Position numbers and translations under genes: made by a program
Shown here: positions 1 through 7,175 of the stretch, in pieces
Position numbering within the stretch: position 1 is the stretch's first letter
Layout: every line of letters begins with the position of its first letter
Origin: Flavobacterium psychraerolatum
GTDB lineage: Bacteria; Bacteroidota; Bacteroidia; Flavobacteriales; Flavobacteriaceae
Length of the DNA: 34,602 nucleotides
Direction of reading: 5' to 3'
NCBI RefSeq assembly: GCF_025960985.1
Contig: NZ_JAOQMX010000045.1
Span: 1-34,602, forward strand
Notes under the pieces: generated by a model
What the model saw: only the letters and a program-made list of their open reading frames with translations
The model's database searches: none
What the model was told of the DNA's origin: nothing

Positions 1-501
1 CAAGAGGTTATAGAAATTCAGGAAATTTCATAAAAATGGTGTATTATTTAGGAAATGCCTAAAAATGCAATTCCACTATTTTAAGCGAAGAGCCACAATA
101 AATAAAGCGTTTAAATAAAACGTAAATTTCGAGTCTTCATTCTTATTGGTTTTATAAAAAAAACAATAAGAATGAAGACTCTAGCTAAAGGGTAATGTTT
201 AGAAAAATAAAGAAAAATTAGAATGACTACTGTTTATAAAAAAGGAATCAGATTAATGGTTTAATAAATCAGACTATAAACGCACTTTAAACTCATGTAC
301 AAAGAAAATGAATAATAGCTTTTACGGTTGCTTTAAATACTTAGAAGGAAAGTTACATTCAAACACGCTTTTGACCTGCTTATTTACCTCTTTTACTTTC
401 CAAATCAATAGCCCAATAAATTATAAGAAATGAATACTGTAGCATCTCTTGAACTTTTGCTAGCGTCTAAAATTATTTATTCAAAATAAATTCATTTTAG
501 G
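1..501. other. Left flank without a recognisable gene
   Basis: About 500 bases upstream of the tRNA promoter contain no open reading frame that I can support on either strand. The stretch is AT-rich. Its only clear structure is a perfect inverted repeat at 131-181, listed separately. It is probably host chromosomal intergenic DNA. Confidence 0.6.
131..181. repeat. Perfect 18-bp inverted repeat
   Basis: GAGTCTTCATTCTTATTG at 131-148 is the exact reverse complement of 164-181, with a 15-base AT-rich loop. No T-run follows either arm, so it is not a textbook intrinsic terminator. It may act as an mRNA end structure for a gene outside the window. Confidence 0.7.
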
Positions 502-531
502 TTTGTAATGTCAAAAAAAGGTTTAAATTTG
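502..531 (+). promoter_or_regulatory. Promoter of tRNA-Ser
   Basis: TTTG at 502-505 and TAAATTTG at 524-531 are separated by 18 bases. This matches the Bacteroidota housekeeping promoter (-33 TTTG, -7 TAnnTTTG). It lies about 33 bases before the mature 5' end of the tRNA. Confidence 0.75.
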
Positions 532-563
532 CACACGCAATCAGATAATGATTGTCGCTCACT

Positions 564-651
564 GGAGAAATGGCAGAGCGGTCGAATGCGGCAGTCTTGA
601 AAACTGTTGACTGTAACAGGTCCGGGGGTTCGAATCCCTCTTTCTCCGCCA
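564..651 (+). tRNA. tRNA-Ser (anticodon TGA)
   Basis: The acceptor stem GGAGAAA (564-570) pairs with TTTCTCC (641-647), followed by discriminator G and an encoded CCA (649-651). The anticodon loop CTTGAAA places TGA at 598-600. The long variable arm and the GGTTCGAATCC T-arm are typical of a class II serine tRNA, and the total of 88 nt fits. It is probably the host gene at whose 3' end the ICE integrated, because the integrase starts 260 bases downstream. The matching right-end copy of the tRNA 3' sequence is not in the window. Confidence 0.95.
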
Positions 652-681
652 GACTAAGTTTCAAAAGAAACTTTATGAATC

Positions 682-715
682 AAAAGCCTCTAAATGCTAG
701 CATTTAGAGGCTTTT
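682..715 (+). terminator. Terminator after tRNA-Ser
   Basis: A perfect 34-bp palindrome has AAAAGCCTCTAAATGCT as its left half and runs into CTTTTCTCTTTT. It is well placed to end the tRNA transcript. Confidence 0.8.
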
Positions 716-729
716 CTCTTTTATGTGGG

Positions 730-845
730 ATGTCAAAATACACCTTTAATGTCAAAGTACAGTTACCCTATTGGTTACCCTGTTCTTTTTTAAATTCTGT
801 GATATAAAATAGGGTAACTAAAAATTTCGAATTCCCTGGGAATTC
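730..845. promoter_or_regulatory. Candidate attL arm region with integrase or Xis sites
   Basis: Three kinds of repeat are packed between the tRNA and the integrase. ATGTCAAA(A/G)TAC occurs at 730-741 and 749-760, 19 bp apart. GTTACCC occurs at 762-768 and 774-780 and inverted at 812-818; the outer pair extends to an 11-bp inverted repeat, GTTACCCTATT (762-772) against 808-818. A 17-bp palindrome GAATTCCCTGGGAATTC lies at 829-845. Tyrosine integrases of ICEs use such arm-type sites, so this is the natural reading, but it is inference from position and repetition. Confidence 0.5.
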
Positions 846-911
846 CCTACGTACACTAGGTTCTTAAGTGGTTTTAAATCAATTTTAATTATTAATTTAA
901 ATTCAAAAACC

Positions 912-2132
912 ATGTTAAAAGTAAATTTTTACCTCAAAGCAGACAAAGCCAACAAAAGTGGACTTTCTCCTATTTACGCTAAAGTTATCTTAAACAACAA
1001 ATCCACAACAATAAGCACAGGAAAGATGATTAGCCGTGAAAGGTGGCAATCAACGAACAACCTACGGACCTCCTTACGACTCGAAAATGAAAAAATAATC
1101 CGAAATGCACTGGAAATATTCAAATTAAATTTAGAACGTAGAGTGAATGATCTGTCGAAATTCGGATCAGAAGTTTCTCTAGAAATACTAAAGGCGGGAT
1201 TACGAGGAAAATTACCACCTAAAAAAAAGTCAGTAGGAATTATAGAAATTATTGAAAAACACAATGTGTATTTTAAGAAAAAAGCTGATGCCGGTGACCG
1301 AGCTCCAGCATCACTGCAAAAGTACGAACGTGCAAAAACACTGCTTTCCACATTTTTAAAAAAACATTATCAAAAAAATGAAATGGATCTCAACACAATC
1401 GACGAAGCATTTATCTTCTCTCTAGAATCTTTTCTTCGGTATGATAGTGAATTTAAAGGTGTCGTAGGAATAAAGAATAATTCAGTTGTAAAGTACATGA
1501 GGATGTTTAAAACCGCTTGTAAACATGCTATTAGGACAGGATCAATTGAGAAAAACCCCTTTGACGTTTATGAAGGTAAGCTTAAAGTTTGTGATTCCGT
1601 ATTTCTCACTCAGGAAGAATTGAATGCAATAGAATCAAAAGAGTTTGGCACCGAACGCCTGCAAAGAGTTAAGGATATATTCCTATTTAGCTGTTATACA
1701 GGATACGCACCTACAGATGCAACCTCACTTAATGAAACAAACATTATTAAAGATTCATCTGATAGTCTTTGGATAATGACCAAACGGGCAAAAACAGATA
1801 TAAGAGCAAACGTTCCATTATTGCCACCAGCCATCAAAATAATCGATAAATACCGAGGAAAGCAAACGGCATTACTTCCATCAATATCTAATCAAAAAAT
1901 GAATGCCTATCTAAAAGAAATTGGTGATGTTTGCAACATCCAAAAAAAACTAACATGGTATGTAGCCAGACATACCTTCGCAACAACGGTTACCCTTGGA
2001 AATGGAGTTCGCATTGAAAATGTATCCGCAATGATGGGACACACCAACATTAAACAAACCCAACATTATGCAAAAGTCATGGATCAGAACGTTTTACATG
2101 ACATGGAAATACTTAAAGGTATCTACCAATAA
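912..2132 (+). CDS. int: ICE tyrosine recombinase (integrase)
   Basis: This 406-aa site-specific recombinase is likely to integrate and excise the ICE at the tRNA-Ser gene. The N-terminal part (about 1-90) is the arm-binding domain common in Bacteroidota integrases, the middle (about 110-215) a SAM-like core-binding domain, and the rest the catalytic domain. The C-terminal RHTFATT, MMGHTN and HYAKV motifs supply the second arginine, the histidine and the nucleophilic tyrosine. The first catalytic arginine is not in its usual place: the motif reads TGYAPTDA, as in other Bacteroidota integrases that lack it. The usual histidine three residues before RHTFAT is a tyrosine. The gene reads away from the tRNA and ends at a hairpin shared with the convergent regulator gene. 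Family assignment is secure. Confidence 0.95.
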   Translation: MLKVNFYLKADKANKSGLSPIYAKVILNNKSTTISTGKMISRERWQSTNNLRTSLRLENEKIIRNALEIFKLNLERRVNDLSKFGSEVSLEILKAGLRGKLPPKKKSVGIIEIIEKHNVYFKKKADAGDRAPASLQKYERAKTLLSTFLKKHYQKNEMDLNTIDEAFIFSLESFLRYDSEFKGVVGIKNNSVVKYMRMFKTACKHAIRTGSIEKNPFDVYEGKLKVCDSVFLTQEELNAIESKEFGTERLQRVKDIFLFSCYTGYAPTDATSLNETNIIKDSSDSLWIMTKRAKTDIRANVPLLPPAIKIIDKYRGKQTALLPSISNQKMNAYLKEIGDVCNIQKKLTWYVARHTFATTVTLGNGVRIENVSAMMGHTNIKQTQHYAKVMDQNVLHDMEILKGIYQ

Positions 2133-2148
2133 TAAGATAAAAAATAAA

Positions 2149-2182
2149 GAAGCCACAGAAAAATATATCTTGTGGCTTTTTC
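2149..2182. terminator. Terminator between int and the HTH gene
   Basis: The stem AAGCCACA (2150-2157) / TGTGGCTT (2171-2178) is followed by a short T-run on the plus strand. It separates the convergent integrase and excisionase-like genes. Confidence 0.7.
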
Positions 2183-2210
2183 ATTAAATACAAATAGGAT
2201 AAGTTTTAAA

Positions 2211-2516
2211 TTATCCGTTTGTGCTTTCCTTGAGGCTTCTCTCAATCTTGGCTGCATCATATAAGAATATGTCCCCCATCTTTGTAAAAGGTAGGATACC
2301 TGTCTGACGATACTTGATTATGGTATTACTAGAAAGTCCAAATATCTTTTTTAAATCCTCATTTCTGTAATACTTTGGAAGATTGTTCTTCTTATTTGTA
2401 TCTATCTTGGAATCAATTTCATCAATCTTCAAATATAGAGGGGAAAGAGCTTTTTTTAATATTAAAACCAATTGTTCAAATTTCATCTCCTTCTCTTCAA
2501 TTTCTGTTCTTTCCAT
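2211..2516 (-). CDS. Small helix-turn-helix protein, excisionase/regulator-like
   Basis: This 101-aa protein ends in a MerR/excisionase-type winged helix (about residues 48-98), with a recognition segment reading LSSNTIIKYRQTGILPFTK followed by an IFLYD wing. The N-terminal half is charged and helical. Proteins of this size and architecture beside ICE integrases in Bacteroidota act as recombination directionality factors or as regulators of excision and transfer. The gene converges on int. Upstream it carries AGTGTTTACAA (2541-2551), also found upstream of the next minus-strand gene, so the two may share an operator. A DNA-binding role is well supported; excisionase function is inference. Confidence 0.8.
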   Translation of the reverse strand: MERTEIEEKEMKFEQLVLILKKALSPLYLKIDEIDSKIDTNKKNNLPKYYRNEDLKKIFGLSSNTIIKYRQTGILPFTKMGDIFLYDAAKIERSLKESTNG

Positions 2517-2549
2517 GTCTGTTAGATTTTATTAATTATATTGTAAACA

Positions 2550-2993
2550 CTATGTCCTACTTAGTTTTTCCTTCTTTGAATTTAATAATCTGATAAACTT
2601 ATCAAGATAGCGGATTTGTTTTTCCTTATAGGTAAATCCTCTACATTCCGAAAAATGCCTACTTGTACCCATTATATTATGCTGCACCTTCCCTTCTCCA
2701 GAGTAGGTAAAATGTCGCTCAATAAAATATTGAAATTGGCTTCTGTTCTTTTTCTCATCTATGTTATCAAAAAACCATATCCCTTCCTCCATCAAAATAT
2801 GAAAAAGATAAATCAGTTCCCCTTTTTGCAAATTTGAACTGCATTTTGTATTTGTAGAACTTTCTACACCAATTGCCAGACTTCTACACCTACCTCCTTT
2901 ACCAAGCAAAACTTCTTCAATACGAGTTATCCTCTCATTTAGAATCTGCATCTCGTATGGAGCTTCATCATTGTCGCTTATTTTATTTTTCAT
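2550..2993 (-). CDS. Hypothetical regulator, RteC C-terminus-like
   Basis: This protein has 147 aa. The part around residues 55-145 (LQKGELIYLFHILMEEGIWF, then a charged helix, then KEKQIRYLDKFIRLL) recalls the C-terminal segment of RteC-like ICE regulators, which have an ELIYALH motif and a closing RTKFLDSL-type helix. This is from memory of the family and is weak. No catalytic motif or membrane segment is visible. The start ATG lies 55 bases downstream of a long non-coding region, and an AGTGTTTACAA motif sits about 45 bases before it. It probably forms a regulatory pair with the HTH gene 34 bases downstream. Confidence 0.55.
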   Translation of the reverse strand: MKNKISDNDEAPYEMQILNERITRIEEVLLGKGGRCRSLAIGVESSTNTKCSSNLQKGELIYLFHILMEEGIWFFDNIDEKKNRSQFQYFIERHFTYSGEGKVQHNIMGTSRHFSECRGFTYKEKQIRYLDKFIRLLNSKKEKLSRT

Positions 2994-3337
2994 GATTTCT
3001 TGATATTATAGAAATAACAAATATGATCCTGTTTATCTTGTAAACACTTCAATTTTATAAAAATAGATTAAGCCCTAATATTCAGCTCAATTAAAATTTG
3101 TTTGTCAGCAAAAAATCATATAATATTAGACTAGTAAAACTCTCCATTTCAAGGTTAATATTAAAATTAGTCTAAACTATTATTAGTAATAACAAGTGTC
3201 ACTATTTGGTCGTTTTTGGCATCAAAATGCTATCTATAAACTAAGAAACGGATAAACAATATATTAAAAATTTCGGCTAAAATTAGTTTCGAAATAAAAT
3301 GAGCTTTTCCATAATTTTCCTTTTTTAACCCATTCAG

Positions 3338-3394
3338 ATCCTCAAAGCACATTTATACCTTCGCTATGCTACAGTATAAAAGAGCTTTAAGGAT
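3338..3394. repeat. Two-part hairpin in the non-coding region
   Basis: ATCCTCAAAGC (3338-3348) pairs with GCTTTAAGGAT (3384-3394) with one mismatch. Inside it TTTATAC pairs perfectly with GTATAAA. The nested arrangement suggests a folded RNA or a single-strand DNA structure. Confidence 0.55.
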
Positions 3395-3602
3395 ACTCAA
3401 TAAAAAAATCTTAAAAATTAAAGCCACTAACTACGCATAATTTTCAAGATCCTTTTCCATGGCTTATTTAGCCATAATATTACTTCAAACTATAAGCTGA
3501 TTAGTACCATCAAACAGTACTATTAGTCGAGTACCTTCTTTCTTTACCATCACACATAATACACAGGACAACCTTGCTTCCATCCTATCTGTATTCAAAA
3601 GC

Positions 3603-3787
3603 CAGTATGCTAATTGTCCCATTTCAAGAGCAAAGGTATACTAGTGTTTTTAACGCAAAAAAAAGGTCTTGCCCTACGGGTTTATCAAAAAATCTCCATC
3701 CGCCGCGGCGAATAGTATTTATTTGATAAAACCTTGTTTTTGCTAAACACTAACCTTTTATGCTCTCGAAACGAAACATAGCATACT
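3603..3787. repeat. 185-bp imperfect inverted repeat (cruciform or structured RNA)
   Basis: The arms match in consecutive blocks: AGTATGCTA near 3604 with TAGCATACT near 3779, AAGAGCA with TGCTCT, AGTGTTT (3643-3649) with AAACACT (3745-3751), GCAAAAA with TTTTTGC, AAGGT with ACCTT, and TTTATCAAA (3681-3689) with TTTGATAAA (3722-3730). The loop, 3691-3719, holds the GC-rich palindrome CGCCGCGGCG (3701-3710). Such length and preserved pairing in AT-rich DNA imply selection on structure. Function is unknown; a single-strand initiation site, an oriT-type site or a regulatory RNA are candidates. Confidence 0.7.
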
Positions 3788-3928
3788 CCGACTCTTTGGA
3801 CGAATAAAAAAAATGTCAACAATGAAATGTAGTACTATTTATATTGGATTTAGAGTGAAACAAAACAGCTCCTCCTCTCATTACCGAATAAATTAATTTA
3901 AAAAAAATAACCCTAAAAACGGAAAATC

Positions 3929-4321
3929 ATGAACATCATCGGAAGATTAACAAAGGATGCGGAAATACACAGAACCCCGCAAGACAAACAAGTAGTAAAT
4001 TTTTCAGTGGCTATCAATGATAGCTACAGAAATAAGCAAGGCGAACGCATAGAGCAAACAAGCTATTTTGATTGCTCCTACTGGAGAAGTCCAAATATTG
4101 CAAAAATACTAAACAAAGGCGCTTTAGTTGAGCTTACAGGCAGAGTAAGTGCAAGAGCCTGGACAGCTACTAACGGAGAATTAAAATCAAGTTTGAATTT
4201 TCATACATCGACTATAAAATTGCACGGAGGCAGTAAGAAAATTGAATTTACACAAGGGTTTACAGAGCAGGATAATACAAAGATCATCACACCAGAACCT
4301 GTTGAGGATTTACCCTTTTAA
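3929..4321 (+). CDS. ssb: Single-stranded DNA-binding protein
   Basis: This 130-aa protein has one OB-fold (about residues 1-100), opening with the MNIIGRLTKDAEI pattern and carrying the YFDCSYWR and LVELTGRVSARAW strands typical of SSB. The C-terminus is acidic and ends EDLPF, the tip through which SSB recruits partner proteins. ICE-encoded SSBs coat the transferred strand and help conversion to double-stranded DNA after entry. The gene precedes a DUF932 gene by 45 bases, probably in one transcript, and follows the long structured non-coding region. Confidence 0.95.
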   Translation: MNIIGRLTKDAEIHRTPQDKQVVNFSVAINDSYRNKQGERIEQTSYFDCSYWRSPNIAKILNKGALVELTGRVSARAWTATNGELKSSLNFHTSTIKLHGGSKKIEFTQGFTEQDNTKIITPEPVEDLPF

Positions 4322-4366
4322 CACTAAGTATTTAATCATTTTTTCAACTTTTAAAACTTTAATATC

Positions 4367-5434
4367 ATGGCACACAATTTAAATTTCAATGAAAGAACGG
4401 GACGCTATTCATTTTTTAGCGTACAAGAAAAAGCTTGGCACGGCTTAGGGCAAATAGTAACAGACTATCCGACAAGTGCAGAAGCAATTAAACACGCAGG
4501 ACTTGACTATGAAGTGATAAAAAGTCCTCTTTATTCCAAGGTATCAAACGTAATTGATTCTAATGACAGTATATCAATTAGAGACAATGAACTAAAAGTG
4601 CCTAATTATTTTGCTACTACCCGTACTGATAACAATACTGTTTTGGGTGTAGTCGGTAAAGAGTATCATATTGTACAAAATTGTGAAGCATTTAGTTTCT
4701 TTGATGCTATTGTAGGTGGTACAGATGGAATTATGTACGAGACTGCAGGCGCATTAGGTAATGGAGAACGCATTTTTATTACAGCAAAATTACCTAACTA
4801 TATTCGTGTTGGTACTGGTGATGATGTTACAGAAAAATATATTTTTCTCACTACTTCACACGATGGTAGCGGCAGTATTACTGCAGCTTTTACACCTATT
4901 AGAATTGTTTGCCAAAATACACTAAATGCTTCTCTTCGAAATATGAGTAATGTGGTGAGAATTCGTCACACTTCAGGAGCAAAACAACGTTTGGAAAATG
5001 CGCACAAAGTAATGGGATTAGCAAACGAATTTAGCAATCAATTAGAGGGTATTTTTAATAATTGGGCAAAAGTAAAAGTGAATGATAATGAGGTTAAGAA
5101 AATGATACAATTCGCACTATGCCCTAATAAGGAAACCTTACAGTATCTCAAAACTGGAAATGATGCTGAATTGTCCACCGTATTTAAAAACACGGTTGAA
5201 GATGCTTTTGCCTATGCTATGACAAGCGACTCACAACAAATGAACACCACAAAAGGAACTTTGTTTGGAGCTTACAACGCTGTAACAGGATACTATCAAA
5301 ATGTGCGAAGCTATAAGGACAATGAAGCAAAATTGCAATCTATTATTTTGGGAGGCACTGCACAATTAAAATCTCAAAAGGCATTTGAAATCTGTACTAA
5401 TTTTCAAAATATGGGTACCAATTGCTTTAATTAA
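4367..5434 (+). CDS. DUF932 domain protein (phage/plasmid-like family)
   Basis: This 355-aa protein belongs to the DUF932 / phage-plasmid-like family. Its features are the N-terminal AWHGLGQIV segment (about residues 24-32), the central FITAKLPNYI and TSHDGSGSITAAFTPIRIVCQNTL stretch (about 135-190), and the C-terminal TTKGTLFGAYNAVTGYYQN (about 290-310). Members are common on plasmids, phages and ICEs, often near ssb as here. Their biochemical role is unknown to me. No signal peptide or membrane segment is seen. A strong terminator follows the gene. Confidence 0.88.
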   Translation: MAHNLNFNERTGRYSFFSVQEKAWHGLGQIVTDYPTSAEAIKHAGLDYEVIKSPLYSKVSNVIDSNDSISIRDNELKVPNYFATTRTDNNTVLGVVGKEYHIVQNCEAFSFFDAIVGGTDGIMYETAGALGNGERIFITAKLPNYIRVGTGDDVTEKYIFLTTSHDGSGSITAAFTPIRIVCQNTLNASLRNMSNVVRIRHTSGAKQRLENAHKVMGLANEFSNQLEGIFNNWAKVKVNDNEVKKMIQFALCPNKETLQYLKTGNDAELSTVFKNTVEDAFAYAMTSDSQQMNTTKGTLFGAYNAVTGYYQNVRSYKDNEAKLQSIILGGTAQLKSQKAFEICTNFQNMGTNCFN

Positions 5435-5452
5435 TATTCCTTTTTAAAACTA

Positions 5453-5490
5453 TAGACGGCCCACTTTGATAGTGGCCGTCTATTTTAATT
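5453..5490 (+). terminator. Terminator after the DUF932 gene
   Basis: TAGACGGCCCACT (5453-5465) pairs with AGTGGCCGTCTA (5471-5482) with one bulged C, followed by TTTTAATTTG. This is a convincing intrinsic terminator for the ssb-DUF932 transcript. Confidence 0.85.
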
Positions 5491-5536
5491 TGTCTAATTT
5501 TTTTGTTTTACTGAATACATTTGTTGCAATTTCGAA

Positions 5537-5738
5537 CTTCAAAAAGACCTTCCCTTCCAAATGGTCGGGAAAGTCTTTTTGAAGAAACTAGTTGAACCAC
5601 TTCAGAAAAAAGTAACCAGTACGCAACGCTTCCTTCTATTTTTTCTGAAAAGGTTCGAGTTAAATGATAGGATATTCTTTATCCTATTACTTATTATCGC
5701 CTTCTTTTCTTTCCACAAAAGCGTCAAAAGAAAAGAAG
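5537..5738. repeat. Three further hairpins between convergent genes
   Basis: After the terminator come an 18-bp stem with one mismatch (5537-5554 / 5567-5584), an 8-bp stem ATAGGATA (5667-5674) / TATCCTAT (5680-5687), and a perfect 12-bp stem CTTCTTTTCTTT (5701-5712) / 5727-5738. No gene in this stretch is convincing. The series separates the ssb transcript from the opposing transfer operon and probably works as a two-way termination block. Confidence 0.6.
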
Positions 5739-5756
5739 CAAAAGAATGCCGCCTTA

Positions 5757-6032
5757 TTACTGCAAATTTTCTACTTTGATTTGAGCTGGTTTCTTTTCGC
5801 TTAACTCTTTTTTTGAATAACTCCATAACATGAGCAGTCCAAAAATAATTAATCCAATGGAAATCCATTTGGTCACTTTTTCAAAGAAAGTTATTACTAC
5901 TGATTTTTCGTAACTTGAAAATCCCTCCACTCCCATTGCACTGCGTCTGTAAAACTTTCGTCTATTAATCCAATAACGAAGACTTCCACCTATAATTAGA
6001 GCAATTACACCTAAAAACAATGCAGGATTCAT
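5757..6032 (-). CDS. Small two-helix membrane protein of the transfer region
   Basis: This protein has 91 aa when read from the ATG at 6032; an upstream TTG at 6038 is less likely. Residues about 3-20 (PALFLGVIALIIGGSLRYW) and about 57-73 (WISIGLIIFGLLMLW) are hydrophobic helices flanking a basic stretch, NRRKFYRRSAMGVEGFSSYE. Similar small proteins accompany Bacteroidota ICE transfer operons, sometimes with misleading transporter names; I see no transporter domain. It lies downstream of traN beyond a hairpin, so it may have its own promoter. Function unknown. Confidence 0.72.
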   Translation of the reverse strand: MNPALFLGVIALIIGGSLRYWINRRKFYRRSAMGVEGFSSYEKSVVITFFEKVTKWISIGLIIFGLLMLWSYSKKELSEKKPAQIKVENLQ

Positions 6033-6141
6033 ATTCAAATATTTAAAAATTCAACAGTATAAATGTACAAAAAAAGCAACAAAAACACATTAATCAATTC
6101 ATTATTAAATAGTTAAATAAATAACTATCATACAAAAATGA

Positions 6142-6179
6142 AAGTGATTGTTAAACTATAAATAGTAAAACAATCACTT
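6142..6179 (-). terminator. Hairpin downstream of traN
   Basis: The perfect 11-bp stem AAGTGATTGTT (6142-6152) / AACAATCACTT (6169-6179) has an inner stem ACTAT/ATAGT. It lies about 60 bases past the traN stop and probably ends the tra transcript. Confidence 0.6.
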
Positions 6180-6240
6180 GGTCATTCGTTTTTAAAAACA
6201 AGAAAAATCAATCGTTAAACCATTTTGATCCTCTACCTTT

Positions 6241-7149
6241 TTATTTAATTGGTTCCGAATTCTCCTGTTGGATTAGTTTAGATTTGAGTAAATCTGAATT
6301 CTCAATTTCTAATATTTGCAATCGGCTACCATTCTTCTCATGGAGTTCAATTCGAAGTACTTTATCATCTGCAATCGTAAATTGATCCAAAACAAAAACA
6401 TTTCTTGAGACTGTTTTTCCTAACACCTCATCTATGGATTTATAAACTCTTATTGGGTGTTTTATTACTTCTTGTACGACAGTGCGCTTTGCTTTCTTTT
6501 TATCTACTACTTTAAAATTAATAAAATCAATAGGAAAAGAAACGAAGCTTGAATTCTTAATTTGTGTGTGAAAATAATATTTGTCACCATTAATATAAAT
6601 GCCTTTCAATAGAAATTCTATTCCAAATTTTCTTGCACCAATCTGCTTTATAAAATGTTTGTCTTTATAGTAGATCTCCCCCATTATTTCGTCAACCTGG
6701 TAGGGAGAACTTTTCCCTAGCTCTTCAAAAAGAACTTGATTTGAATAGTATTTCCAATCGTTTTTCTTGTTTTTTGACAAACTATAATTGGTAACTATCG
6801 GACAAGAATTGTAGAAGACATTAAAGCTATAGAAGGTGCCATCTTCGGTAATTACTGAAAAATTGGTTTCATCTTCAAAATCTCTAGTGGATGCTTTAAC
6901 TCGTAAAACATTACCAGCATCATCAGCTTTACTCGCAACCAAGTTGTTGCTACCTAAATCGACATATCGAATAACAGAAGGGAACAGTAGATGACAAGTT
7001 TTATCGAATGTCACTTCTATAGTGTAGGGTTCTATTATACTTAAATTTTTCTTTTCGCTCGTGCACAAGGCCCCTTGTGCATGCGTAATTGATGTGAATC
7101 CTAACATTAGAATTACTATTTTTAAAATATTTTTTACAGCTGTTTTCAT
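6241..7149 (-). CDS. traN: Conjugative transfer protein TraN (DUF4138)
   Basis: This 302-aa envelope protein is the last gene of the transfer operon. Residues 1-24 are a signal peptide ending at THAQG, so the mature protein is periplasmic or outer-membrane associated. The body shows the TraN/DUF4138 pattern: an N-terminal beta domain with TIEVTFDKTCHLLFPSVIRYVDLG (about 42-65) and a C-terminal Ig-like part with an IKNSSFVSFPIDFINFKVVDKKKAK stretch. In the family TraN is thought to act with TraM and TraO in the outer-membrane core of the mating channel, in the place of VirB9. It is 26 bases after traM. No traO to traQ genes follow. Confidence 0.9.
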   Translation of the reverse strand: MKTAVKNILKIVILMLGFTSITHAQGALCTSEKKNLSIIEPYTIEVTFDKTCHLLFPSVIRYVDLGSNNLVASKADDAGNVLRVKASTRDFEDETNFSVITEDGTFYSFNVFYNSCPIVTNYSLSKNKKNDWKYYSNQVLFEELGKSSPYQVDEIMGEIYYKDKHFIKQIGARKFGIEFLLKGIYINGDKYYFHTQIKNSSFVSFPIDFINFKVVDKKKAKRTVVQEVIKHPIRVYKSIDEVLGKTVSRNVFVLDQFTIADDKVLRIELHEKNGSRLQILEIENSDLLKSKLIQQENSEPIK

Positions 7150-7175
7150 TTTTATACAATTTATTTTTTGAACAA

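Larger units (their letters stand above)
2994..3928. other. Long non-coding region upstream of ssb, highly structured
   Basis: About 930 bases have no supportable gene. They contain an 11-bp motif shared with the upstream region of the HTH gene (3038-3048), a two-part hairpin at 3338-3394 and a long imperfect inverted repeat at 3603-3787, each listed separately. ICE single-strand origins, oriT-like sites or regulatory RNAs could occupy such a region. Confidence 0.6.

Noticed and set aside
974..1351. 125-codon minus-strand frame inside the integrase
   Set aside because: It is a shadow of the well-conserved integrase coding frame, with no recognisable motif and no suitable upstream signals.
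5561..5868. Two overlapping frames (72 and 88 codons, opposite strands) downstream of DUF932
   Set aside because: Both run through the hairpin series and have low-complexity lysine/phenylalanine content; they look like by-products of inverted repeats.
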